In this document: piece by piece, positions 1 to 12,500 of the stretch
Layout of the letters: each line of letters starts with the position of its first letter
Position numbering within the stretch: position 1 is the first letter of the stretch
Source: Lanius collurio
Lineage: Eukaryota; Chordata; Aves; Passeriformes; Laniidae
Assembly (NCBI GenBank): GCA_020086605.1
Contig: JACBWW010000068.1
Location: forward strand, 953,742 to 1,017,741
DNA length: 64,000 bases
Direction of reading: 5' to 3'
Notes under the pieces: generated by a model
The model's database searches: none
What the model was told of the DNA's origin: nothing
What the model saw: only the letters and a program-made list of their open reading frames with translations
Translations under genes and position numbers: made by a program

Positions 1-450
1 ACCTTGCCAAACCTACTTAGCAGGCCTCTGACTGTAGTTCCAAAATAATAAATGTTTTCTTCAAGTTTCTTGGCACTCTCCTATGAAACAGAACAGAAAA
101 TAAAACAATTTGAGTAGTTTTTATAACAGAAAAAGCAGCACTTCCTCACCCCCTTTAAACAGGACACTGGATTTTCTCTTGGTGAGCACCTGTCTTTTTT
201 TAACATTCATCCACTTTGCTGCTGAAAGCCAGACAGGCACTATTCTTTCTCTAAATCCTGCATTAAAATTTTCTAGTTTACTCTTGATAACTTTAATTAT
301 AGGCTTATGCTGACAGAAGTAACTAACAGAACATCCCATGAAAAATATATCTTATCTTTTTGCTATTAATAGAACATAAATATGGTCATAAAAACCATTT
401 CCTAAGCGATTAAGCAAGTATGTGTATGTGTAATTCACAGAAATTCTTAC
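1..450. other. ACAD9 intron 15 (partial), nothing recognised
   Basis: AT-rich non-coding sequence downstream of exon 15 on the minus strand. I found no exon matching the remaining ACAD9 C-terminal region and no named repeat. Confidence 0.6.
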
Positions 451-528
451 CTGAAACTTAAACAGGAAAAGCTCCTGTGTTTTGTGACTGACCTTACCAC
501 AAAGGGCTGCCACAGACCATTCCAGAGA
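451..528 (-). CDS. ACAD9: ACAD9 exon 15 (leftmost exon in window)
   Basis: The exon lies between acceptor ATTACAG and donor GTAAGA. It is open for exactly 26 codons in phase 0 ([20 protein letters not shown] then FLFKFQ). The human segment that follows HPSL is, as I recall it, also 26 residues, with a similar CFGRTVETLLLRFG pattern. The sequence is more diverged than the other exons, so the call rests mostly on splice sites, length and phase. Remaining exons would lie left of base 1. Confidence 0.75.
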
Positions 529-3500
529 CTGTAATATAGTGAAGGCTCAATTTATACAAATTACCCAGATGGATCTAAACCTAGATTTGGTATAAATACA
601 GATTTAGCCCAGCCTTCATTCTCCCTTGATACCAGAACAGTAACTTCTCACCCTGACATGGTGTCAACATCAGCTTACACTGGAAAACCTCGCTGTTCCC
701 AAGCACACACCCTGCTTTGCAAAACCAGGAGATCCAGCTGTGACAAGCAGTGAAGGGACAAAGAGGAAAGCTCAGCCCTGAGGCCCTTACCTGGAGGCTG
801 GGATGCACCACCCCACGGTCACCTACAAGCCCCAAATCCACCTTCCTGCCCACAGTGCCCTGTAGCCTGGTCAGGAACTCCCCCAGGGCCACTCCCACGT
901 TTCCTTTCTTGATTGCTCTGAAATGTTGGGGAAAGAACAGCTGTTAAGGAAATTCCACGAGGTTCAGACATAACCAGCTGAAATTCCAAATGCTTTAGCA
1001 AAACATCTGCAGTTTGCCCATGAATTACCAAGCCATCAGCTCCTCTCCAAGACACCCACAAGGAATTCCAGAGACCAGCTCTCAATATGCACAATGCAGC
1101 TGTTGTGCCAACACAACTTCACTCAGATACAAAATATTCATTACTGGTCTTGTAGGAAGTAATTACAGCTTGTGTAAAAGTCTAAGACAAAATACATTAA
1201 ATGCCACGACTCCTAAAGCTATGAACCATCCCATTAGAAAGACAAAGAGAGTCTGTAACACTGAAATTTTACAGGCAATACATTGAAAATTCTGCAGGTT
1301 TTTCCTACAGTTTCCCCTCTTATCTATAAGGTGACCACATTTTGTTTAATTAAAAAACTATTAATGATAAATAAGAACATACTTAATTTTGTCAGTTAAG
1401 ATCTTGCCTGCATGCTGCATCCCTGTCAGTGCAATGTACATTCTCAGGATTTCATTGGTTCCCTGGACAAAACAGAAGAGAAAGTGAGATGTGGGTAACT
1501 ACAAAATTTGCAATAGCCAGTGTTTTCCAAGCAGGTCTGTTGTGCCCCCGTGCCCTTCCCACTGCTCCAGTATCCCAGGATCACTCTTCCCACCCATTAA
1601 TTGCTGCCTTTTGCTTTATCTCAATTTTAATTCTGATTTCATGTGGCTGTGTAGAAGCTGGGCTCCTCATTATTAAACACACAAATGCATCCCAATGAAA
1701 AAGAAATCAGACTAAATGCATTTTGAGTGAAAGAAGTTCTGCACTGTTCCAGTGAAGGAACACTTAAAATAGCTGTAAAGCTGCTCAAAATGACCTGAAT
1801 TAAAATCAAGTCTGGCAGTGGCTCTGATGTGCACACAATGGTCAGACAATCCAGCTTGGAGAGAAAAACTTCAGAACCAACCTTTTTATAAATATAAATG
1901 CCCATCAATAAGTTAATTAAATGTCTAAGCTGATCTTTTATGATTTTCCTACTTCACTTGTGAGAAGCACACAAGAGGAAAGGTGACTGCTGTAACTCAC
2001 ACTGTGGTCAGTCTGTAAAAGCCATCATAGCTTGTTTCATTGTAAGGAACTTCTACTGCTCTCTCCAAAGAAAACAAGGTTAGTTCTGCAGTCTTGCTCT
2101 GTCACAGACTTTGCAGCTGAAGGAATGAAGCCCTGGTCAACCAAACCCTCAGGTTTCTGCTCACCTTTACAGACTGTGCAGTTTGCAGTAAAAATGGGAT
2201 CCTGGTACTTGCCTCAAAAATGAGCAGTATCCTGGTGTCCCTGAGGTAGCGCTCATAGGGATAATCCTTCATGTAGCCAAGGCCTCCAAGGATCTGCAGG
2301 GCCTCACTCACACACGTCCAGGCACCTTCAGAGCTGAACACCTGCCATGGCAGAGGGTTTAACCACCAGAGAATAGACAATAAATCACCAATAAACACAG
2401 GATACCCTGCTCTGGGGTTGTATCTACAGGAGCCTGCTGCAGCATTTTCTACTGTTACAGCAGTCCTGTTAACTTGGCTGGAACAGTGTCCCTATGGCTC
2501 AGGGAGTTTGGGCAAACCCAACCAGTGCCTGTGCAATGCACAAAGCAGTCTCCAGAAGGGCACATGCCAGGGAAAGGGGCAGCTCCACACTGGCAGAGCA
2601 GCTGTAGCTGCTTGTTTGGAGCCCAGAGCAGGAGTTTTCTACAGGAATCACACTGTGAGGGACACCCTGGCCACAGCCTGGACATTCCACAGGGTTTGTT
2701 GTGCCACCAGTTCCCTGGGAAAGGCTGGCAGCTGTGACTCAGTGTCCCTGTGTTCATGTGAGGCCTCCTCAGACCCCAGCTCAGGAGACCTGTGATATTC
2801 TCAGCCTGCAGGTTTTATTTCTCATGGTGACAAAATCCCGAGTCTGAGGTGGTGGGATAGAGACAGAACAATATCCATTATTTCACCTGGCTGAAGTGCT
2901 TCTGTCCCCTGTGCAACCCCCTGAGCCCTCTGCAGGGCACACTGAACACAGAGCCCTTCCCCAGCCCTGCTTGCCTTGACCATGGCAGCCTCCACGGAGC
3001 AGTCTGGGAAGCCTGGCCTGTCCATCATCCCAGCAGTCAGGTAAGCCATGCTCTCCATCACGTAGGCCTTCACAGCCATCAAACAAAACTTCTCCTGGAG
3101 GATGGCAACGTGAAGAATCATACAGTAATCCAGGTGCAAAAGCCCACAGCCAACCCTCAAACTTAAAAACAACTGCAGTTTTCATATGTTTAACATCATC
3201 AAATCAATCAATAAAATTACCACTTCAAAACAATCATTAAATAGAAGATATTTTTATACATTTACCACTTAAAAGATCAGTGTACAGCACCAAGTTCACA
3301 CAAATTTCTAACAAATCCTTTAAACCAGCACATCCAAAATACCTCCAATGCAATCTGGCACTTAGCACAGAGATTTAGGTGTTTCATTTTTTATTACCTG
3401 AATTAATCCAAACTGGCTGAGATTCTTATTGAATTGTTTCCTGGTACAAGCATACTCTGATGTCATTTCTTAAAAGAAAGAAAAACAAATCCATCTCAGA

Positions 3501-6500
3501 AGGGCTGTGACAGACTATTCCTGCTGCTGGTGTCTTTCCCTGGATGGTGATGCTCCAGTCTATGCCCAGGAACCCCCTGGCTGCTCCAGAAGCACTTTGT
3601 GAAAAACACCCTCACAATGATGGAGTTGATCAAGTCTGGGACCAGCCTGTCAAAGGACTTGGGAGCAGAGGTGTGACCTGTACTCTTAGAGAGCTAATCA
3701 ATTTTGGTGCTAATTGATTAGAGAGATCTCTGTTACTGTTTTGGCTAACCAGTTTGATTCCTAATTACTGTGTGTAGAGGTTCTAGGGGAGATTACACCT
3801 TCTAAAAGCAATTAGTACAGAGGTTTTTGTCTTGGGAAGAATATTTTACCTGAGGGAAATCAACAGAGGCAATAACCTCCCACTCTATGAACTGAACCTA
3901 CACTGCATGAATGCAATAAATATTTCAAAACCTCTGCAAACAGGCTTTTAGTGACTATTTTACAAAAATATATTTTGAAGATGTCGAAGTATGTTGGGAC
4001 AAGATCAAGGCTCATGTTCCCATTTGGATGTCCTGCATTGTCTGCCTCAGGCAGATCAGTTTCTGTGGCCCCCAGAGCACCCAGTTCACCCACCTATCAA
4101 TTTTTTAATCATTCCAGCAGATGCACTGCCCATGCTAAATCTTCCACTGTTGAGGATATTCATGGCAACCTGTGAAGAAATGGGACAGGATTTAGGCCAC
4201 CTTCTCCTTAGGCCATGCTGGTCACTGCTTCCTGCCTCAGTGCTTCCCTGGATTTCCCTCCTCACTGGGACACACTCCCAGTCCTGGGACACACTCCCAG
4301 TCCTGGGACACACTCCCAGTCCTGGGACACCTGCCCTCACATCAGCCACCACAGCACTCAGCATCCCAAGGAAAATGCTTCAAAACTGGGCTTTTCCTGT
4401 CACCCACGACCTCCAATTTTATACCTGAAATAGATGACCCAGTGACTTGGAAATAATCTCTATTCTAACTACACGAAGCTAAAATGCAAATACAAATGTA
4501 TTTATCTGCACTGGTAAACAACATTCCAGCTAGACAGCCCTGCTCCAGTTTATGGGATGAAGAACACAGTATTTCTTCCTGCAGCTGACCTGTGATGGCT
4601 GCTCTCTGCCTCAGATTCCTTTCAGCAACATACCACAGAAGGGACTATGAATGAAGGTGTAGAAATGAAACACAGAGCAATGAGGTACAAAAATAGATTT
4701 TGGAATGTGGTGGTGCTGTTTCTCAACATGGGTGACTCAGGTCAAAGCCTGTAAAGAAAGAAGTCACTGTCCTACATTTTAACTTGTGGTAAGTTAAAGA
4801 CACCATAAAAATCTTCTTTTAATCTCCACTACATTAGATTATTTAATTTAGCATTTAGGCCTGCATTTGCCTGCTACAGCAGGAGTAAGACACAGAGGAG
4901 TGAGAGCAGTTTTGCAAACCCCAGGTCACACTCTCAGAGAAGGGTCACACCACTTGTGTAAGTGCTTTCTGTGGCATCTTTCCTGCTGTCCTGCCAGCAT
5001 TTCCTTGTGCAACACTCCAGCCCTGCAGAGCCACCTGACAGCCAGGGCACCTTGGGCCTGGGCTGGCCTCCAACCTCTCCTTGTGACACTCATTCCTCCC
5101 TGTCCCTTTCCACATTCTGCTGGAGGAACCAGCAGAGGACATGTCCCCCATTTGGGTCAGAAGGACAGCTGAAGTCATTCCCTTTTCTGAAGGGACACCA
5201 CGAAAAACAATCCAGAGCCCAGCAAAGAGCACAACCAGCTCTGTGACTGCACTGAGAAGAAACCCACAGAAATCTGAAGTTATGGCACACTGTGCACTGT
5301 CCAGTGACACAAATTTACTCATCAGTGGAAGAGCCTGTCCTCCAGTATCCTTTAGTGTGGCAGTGTTCACAGCACCCATGAGGAAACTTCAGTACAGGGG
5401 GAACACACTCTCCTTCAGGCTTTTAAAAATCACCTGTAGCTGTTCTCCACTGCTTACCTTAAATCCCCCTCCAACTTGTCCAATTACATTCTCTATAGGC
5501 ACTTTGGTGTTTTCAAAATGTACTTCACAGGCTGAAACACAGAATTAACACTTGTTCAAGTATGATGCAGAACTATTTAAAAGACATTCAGGAACATAAG
5601 TCACAATTTATAGCCAGAAATGAAATCTTCCCAATGCATTGTTTATACAGAATTACACAGGATTTGCCAAGGAGGTGAGAATTTGGCAAAAGGCTGTAGT
5701 TGACATCAATTACTTACGTAAAGTACTAAAAATGTAATCAATGTACATTGTGCAAACAGAGAACCACAGTTTTCTCTTTATCTTCTTTTAGTTCTAAGGA
5801 ACTGATTGAGCAGTCAAATCCAAAAGACAGATGGTAAAAAGCTGCAATCATTAATAAGCTTCAGAGCTGATGAAAGTGGACTTCTAAATTAAACCTATTG
5901 GCCACTGGGTCCCCTGAGTGATTTCTTTGACTGCACAGTGAATGAACTCCCCAAAATGGATTTATTTCAGACCCTGCATTAGGAAGCACTCCCAAGGAAA
6001 AGCCACCTAAAGAAACATCAAACTTACAGTGTAACATGAACAGATATTGATTTGCCTCTGAATGCAGATGACCTAACCAAAATAAGACATTAAACTACTG
6101 AAGCAATTTCTGCTAACAGTTTTAAGTGGTTCTTACTGTTGGAGCCTCGAATGCCTAATTTATCCTCGGGCTTCCCATGGGTGACGCCCCCAAAGTCCCG
6201 CTCCACGATGAAAGCAGTGATTTTATCCTTCACTTGCCCATCTTTATCCACAACCTCTGTCCTGGCAAACACTGTGAAAATACTTGCAAGGCCACCATTG
6301 GAGATCCAGACCTGTTTTGAGAGAGGGAAGATGTGTAAGAAATGTAACTGTGCTGATTTTGGGAGCACAGTCCCCAAGGGTTTTGTAAGAGACTGGGCAA
6401 AGAACAAAACTGATGCTCCTTCCTTTAATTCTAGTGAGTGCCTGCTTCAGTGTGAGCACTTTTCTGAGGGGAGCTCACCACACATGGGAAGTTTAAAGCC

Positions 6501-9500
6501 ATTCTAAACCCAGGTTGTAACACCAACATGAGTGAAATTAAACTCCACAGTGCATTTCCACAAAAGCTGGTACATCCTGGGCTGATGGCACTTGAGGGAT
6601 ACAGGGGCAAGGCAGACTGGACAAACCCCATGCCCAAAAATTATTTAACTCTCATGAGAAGGTCTCTGACCAGCCTCTCCCCCAGGGTGGGTCTCTCTTC
6701 ACAAATGGATCAACAGCTACAGATAAGTCTGCAATGCATCAAATACTGCTGATCCAGACATCTCTACATTTCTTCAAGACTGGCTTTTGCACTGTTTCCA
6801 TCAGCAGAAAGCTTCCAAGCAGCCCTATTTCTAATGAAACATCAAGTTTTCTTCTAAAATCTACACTGAAGAATGAAGAGATGGCAAAATACAGGTTTAG
6901 GTTTCTTTTTACCAAGGTTGTCACGGAGGGGGGTGATTAACTAATTACCCAATTCTCCCTGAAGCTGAACCCATAAGTAGGTGATGGAAGAGGAACCTGG
7001 GCTGTTTTTCTATTTTTCTTACCAGGAGATTAATGCAGCAAATCCCTAACAGTGATTTTCTGTTCTCTTGGTGCCTAACCCAACAAGGGTCATTCTCCTC
7101 TAGCTTGGAAACCTCCCAGTTCCAGACTGATGCAAAAGACAAGGACACTTCCTACAAACTTAGAAACAAATTTCCTCTTGCCAGTCTGTGGGTGGGTACC
7201 TTGGAGCCATTTAGCAGGAAGTATTTCCCATCTTCACTCAGGGTTGCTCTTGTCTGGATGGATGCAGCATCACTCCCACTAGAAAACAAACAAATTATTA
7301 ATGTTTAAAGAAATAAAAATGCTTTAAAAAACCCAAACTGCATATTTTCCCCTCTTCCCATCCTTTAAAAAGGAGGGTTTATTAGATAGCAGTATATCAA
7401 CTGTAGCTTTTAACTAACAAGGAAGCTCACTAGATTGAACAGCTCTAAAAGGTACCTGAGGGGACATTTCTGCTCATTACCATGTTATCAGGGTTATGAC
7501 CTGACCAGAATTATTTCTGACATAGCACAAAGCATCCTTTCAATTCATTGAAGAAATTAAGTAAATGAATTCCTGGGACAGGAACAACAAGAGTTGGGGA
7601 TTTCATGGAAACTGCCAAAAGCAGCACATTGGGGAAACAGTAATTCCACAGTCTGGAGTGGTCCTTTAAAAAACAAAGCACTGGTGGATGTACTGAAGCC
7701 ACGGGGCCCAAATAATGAAGATTTCAGCTGTGGAGCCCTGCAGATGAAGCAGTGACCCCGCTGAGGGGCAGCAGCACCTGCCAGGCTCGGTGAGGCAGAA
7801 GGCAGCGATGTGCTCCCCCGATGCCAGCCGGGGCAGGTACTTGGCCTTCTGCTCCTCGGTGCCAGCAATGAGGATGCCCTGCACAAACAACAACAGAGAC
7901 CTTTGCAGCATCACCCCGTGGAAATGAAAGGGGGCTGACAAGCCCCACCATATTCACAGAGCTTTGTTTGCAAATTTTATGGCACAGCAAGGGATAGTTT
8001 AATAAATAACAGACTGTATTATTTTTCAGACATTAAAATATTTGTCATTAGCATTGTCTGTTAAATTCCATGAGGAACTGCCTCTTGCTATAATGAACTT
8101 ACTGTGGTTTCAAGCTTCATTTACCATCCATCCACCACTAAAAGGTAAATACCTACAGTTGCATTAAAGCTCAAAATTCACACACTTGCTCTTGTAAGAG
8201 TTTTCTACTCTAAGCTCCCCAACACACAGTCTCATCCAAGCCAGACAAAGTTGCTCTCTTCTGAATTTTCTCCCTCCTCATCACCTGAACCCCCATATAT
8301 TTTATTTATTTCTATTCTATTTATTCTAGCTACTTTAAACAAGTTTAGTCAATTAAAAAAAAAAAACAACTTGGGATCACTTAAAGTAGTTTTTCTAAGA
8401 ATAATTATCTTAATAGTAACTTTCTTGTGCATCTCATATCCAGCCTTTCTGCTGCATGAAGATTTTACACTGAACCAGTGGCAGAGGCTGCTGGCAACAC
8501 CAACAATCTGATTTATGCTTCCCCAGTAAATCTGATTTGTTCCATCAAGGGCCCACATTTTTCCCTTCACCTTTTCCATGCAATCTGTGCAGAACCACTA
8601 AAGCAGCAGCATTACCTTCAGCCCAATGGCCTGATGAGCTGCCAAGGTCACTGCAATGGAGCCATCCAGGGATGTGATTTCCCCCAGACGAGCATACATG
8701 GTGTTTGACAGACCCAGCCCACCTAGAACAGGCACCAGGTTTTATTTTAGTACATGGAACGTGCCCCTTCCCCCCAGAAAAATCCATTTCAAGGACAGAA
8801 ATGCAGGAATGTAACACCTTTAACTGGAGAGCTACAAAAGTGACACAGAACAGCTCCCGAGCAGGCTTCCAAACTGGTGCTAGAGAAGGATAAAACACAA
8901 TCCTTCCTCAGGGAAAAGCACCCTGCAGTGCATGAAGCACTGATCAGGGATGGCTTTAAAACATGACAAGCACCATCAAAACCCCAGAAAATGGGGAATA
9001 ACCTCATTAGAAGTATATTAATTATGGTGCAGACCAGAAGAGCTTGCAGAGCTCCTCCACAGCCACACTCCTGCTGCTGCTGTGTGCCTTCAGTAACCAG
9101 GGACAAAGCCTCAGCTCCCCACCTGGCCAAACAACCCCTCACAGAACAGTCCAGACACACTTCACCAGACCCCAAAATGCACCCCTAAATACACTGGCTT
9201 ATTCCTCTGGGACATTTACTCACCATACTCCTCTGGAATCTGCATGCCAAAGAGACCCAAGTCCTTCAGTCCTTGTAAGGTTTCAGGTGGGATTTTTGCA
9301 TCTTGATCGATTTTCTTCGAGTCCACTACAAACACAGAAGGTTTTCACATTTAACACTGTGTTTCTTAGTGCCCAGAGCAGCTGTGAGACTGCAGGGTTC
9401 CCTCACCAGGGCCAAGGTCACTGAGTGCCCTGAGCCAGCAGCAGTGGCATCTCTAACCTTTGTGAGGGCCCAGACCTGGGGAACTGAATTCCCTGCTGGA

Positions 9501-12500
9501 ATTTTCCTCCAGTCACCTGAACCAGCTTTAGAGAAGCCATGGAGCTCGTGGAACCAGAGAGAGACAGACTTCTCCTCCCCAGCTTCACAAGAATTACTCC
9601 TTTCTAGGTTCAGCCTGACTGTCCTGTTTGCTCTCATGACATATTCAGGAAAAGTCCAGTGTGTATTTCATTTTCTCAAACACCTCTGTGTACAGGTTGT
9701 GCATGTCAGCAGATTCCAAGACTGGAATAAGCAAGGTATTTCCAGGATTTTCCATCTGAACCAAGTCTAGGTCATGAATACAAGGAAAAAAAGTACATAA
9801 CCAAGGAAATCAGAAAATCTTGTTCTTAGGGGTTTTTCAAATTCCTGAGGGAATAAAAGAGCTGCCTTGGACCATGGCAGTGAAAACAAACAGGAATTAA
9901 GCAGCTCAGGCAAGCTGTAAGCTGCAGCAGAGGGAGCACAGCCATCCTTCCAAAAAGTACCCAAGAGGTGCCTCTGCAAAAGCAATGGAGCATCCTGGGG
10001 ACTCCTCACATTCACCCCAGAGAAAGAGCACTGGAACCTCTGTGGGAACACAACAGGGAGGCACCCAGATGCTCTCCTGGGAGGAAAAAACCCTCATTTT
10101 GAAAAAGACTTTTTGTTCCCTGTGCTAACCTTCCAGCCCCAGCCCCATTTCTGGGGAGTGGCCTCAGCTGCTCCAGGGACAGAGGTGGGTTTTCCCTCTT
10201 GCTCCATGATGCCCACACAGACCCACCCTGGTGTCCAGTCACTGCCCAGCCCCAGCTGACTCTGCTGAGAGGTTTCCTTCCCCGGTGCCAATGACACCAA
10301 GCTGCTGTTTAAGGCTGCCCTACTGACCTATTCTTACCACACCCCTCAGTCACCCTGAATAACTCAACAGAAATAGCTGGGAATTCACAGCTGAGCAATT
10401 TCCACCTGCAGTTGAGACTCCATAGTTTGACCTTCTTACTCCTCCCCTAAACATCACATTGTTTACTCCATGAATTATGGTCCCCAACAGAGCAAAGAAT
10501 TAAAAAATGTAATTCAAATAAATTCTTTATGTACTGTCAGTGAGCAACACTACAGTTTTACACTTTAAACCACCTGGATCTCACAAATGGTGATGTGTGG
10601 CAATCATGGGCTTCTCCACACTCCTACCGTGTTTGGAAGACCAGGGCTGGTATCTGTGCCAGCAGGAAGTCTGAGACAATACTGCTTAACTGCCTCAGAA
10701 ATTGCTGGCTGTGAAACCCAATATCCTGCAATTGTTCTGGAATTGGCTTATCCATGGCAGCACTAATAGAAGGAACACCCTGCAATGCTCTCTGGAATGC
10801 AGATGAGGAATAAGACTTTTCCCAAATAGAATTAATACTCTAATGCTGAAAAAAACATTAATGTTTTTGATTCTTCACAACTCCTCAATGAGCCATTATT
10901 TCTGAGTATTTCTGCTGCATTTTACTACAATCAGTTTTAGCAGAGCAGGATAGTTAAACAGTTCTAGGGAAAAAATCCCCACAATATATGAAGTGGTGAA
11001 AAGCATAATTCAGCTGAGCTAAAACAAATTTCAAATCCTATCTCTATACCACAATGACTTTAGTTCCTGTTTTCTCTTTGGAATTTGTGCCTTCTGATCA
11101 GCATCCAAATGCTCCCCATAAAAAGCTGTAAATGGACATGCTGTAGAATCAGCACCACTATATGAGTGGCAATAAATGCATAAATTAAATGTTTTAATTA
11201 GAATAATCTTACTCAACTGCTATAGCTAAATCATTTTGTAATCACTAAATCACTGGCATTAATGAAAACATAACAACATACCTTCTTCATTGAAGAATTT
11301 TTCCACAGGTCCCACAAACTGGTTGATCTCTGCCAGTTCTGCATTGCTGATTTCTGGGTATGGGAAAACTTCTTCCTGAAACAGGAGAATTATTCAATAA
11401 TTTTTAATACATGAATCATGCCATTGAAATAAAAATTCAAGGACTTATGCCTTGTAAAGACTCTAAAACACTGTGCAAATAGGGAATTGTGGAAAATGTT
11501 CTGAAACAGAAACAGAGATCCACAGGACCCAACTTTATTACACACCAAAACCAGACCAGAAGGTGTTACCTGAACAACAGAAACATTAGGGAGAAATCAA
11601 GAGATCTTTAAGAACTACGAGGATGCAAAAATCCTTCAATCACCCATGAGCTTCGTCAGTGTAACCTTATTTATGGATTTATAAAAAGTTAGTTTAATTT
11701 GTATCCAAATCAATGAACTGCTTCTATGTTCCCAAAGATCAGCCCATGAACACTTGTCCCTTGCAAATCTCACCTGTTAATGCCTCGAGGACAAAGGTGA
11801 GTGAGTCCCTTATCACCACCAGGGCGTTCTGGTCATAAACTGGGAGCAGCACGACCTGACAGGTTTGAATTGACAAAAAATCCAAGCAAGGAACCCAAGA
11901 AGTGGGAGACTACAAGACAAGCACACTTCTAATGTTCACTGCCTTTTGCCTTCTAAATAGAGGAGTTTATCTCTGTCCACACAAATCTGTTCAGGATACT
12001 CCAAGCAACAATATCAGCGCCAAAAATTCAGGGAAATGCTGGAGGTTTTCAGAGAGCTGTTGTATTGAAATTTGAGAGACAAACCCCCTGACACATCTGA
12101 ATGCAGCCCGAGTGCTGCTTGTTGTAACACTTTACCTGACCAGGTCTGCTGCAGGACTCTTTATTGCTCAACTCATTTCAGCTGATTTGAGTTACTCCTC
12201 CTTTTAATTCCCTTCACCGTGCGATCTCTGGTAAATGAACACTCTAAGCCTTGCATTAACAAGCTCTGGCTAACACAGTGCTCTGTCTCAGATTTTAACT
12301 TCTTTGTCCAGTGCCATCTCAAGGCACGACGAGAATTTCACTCTTTCCTATCAAAAACTGTAGGCAGAAGTTTGCATAAGGTCCCGATCCTTGAAGCAAA
12401 AGCAGAGAGCAAAGCGGCGATACAAGTTCCGCATGCCCCGGGCGGGTGCGCACTGGTGATCCCAGGGGGAAATCTGCGGGGCGGGCAGGCACAGGGGCTG

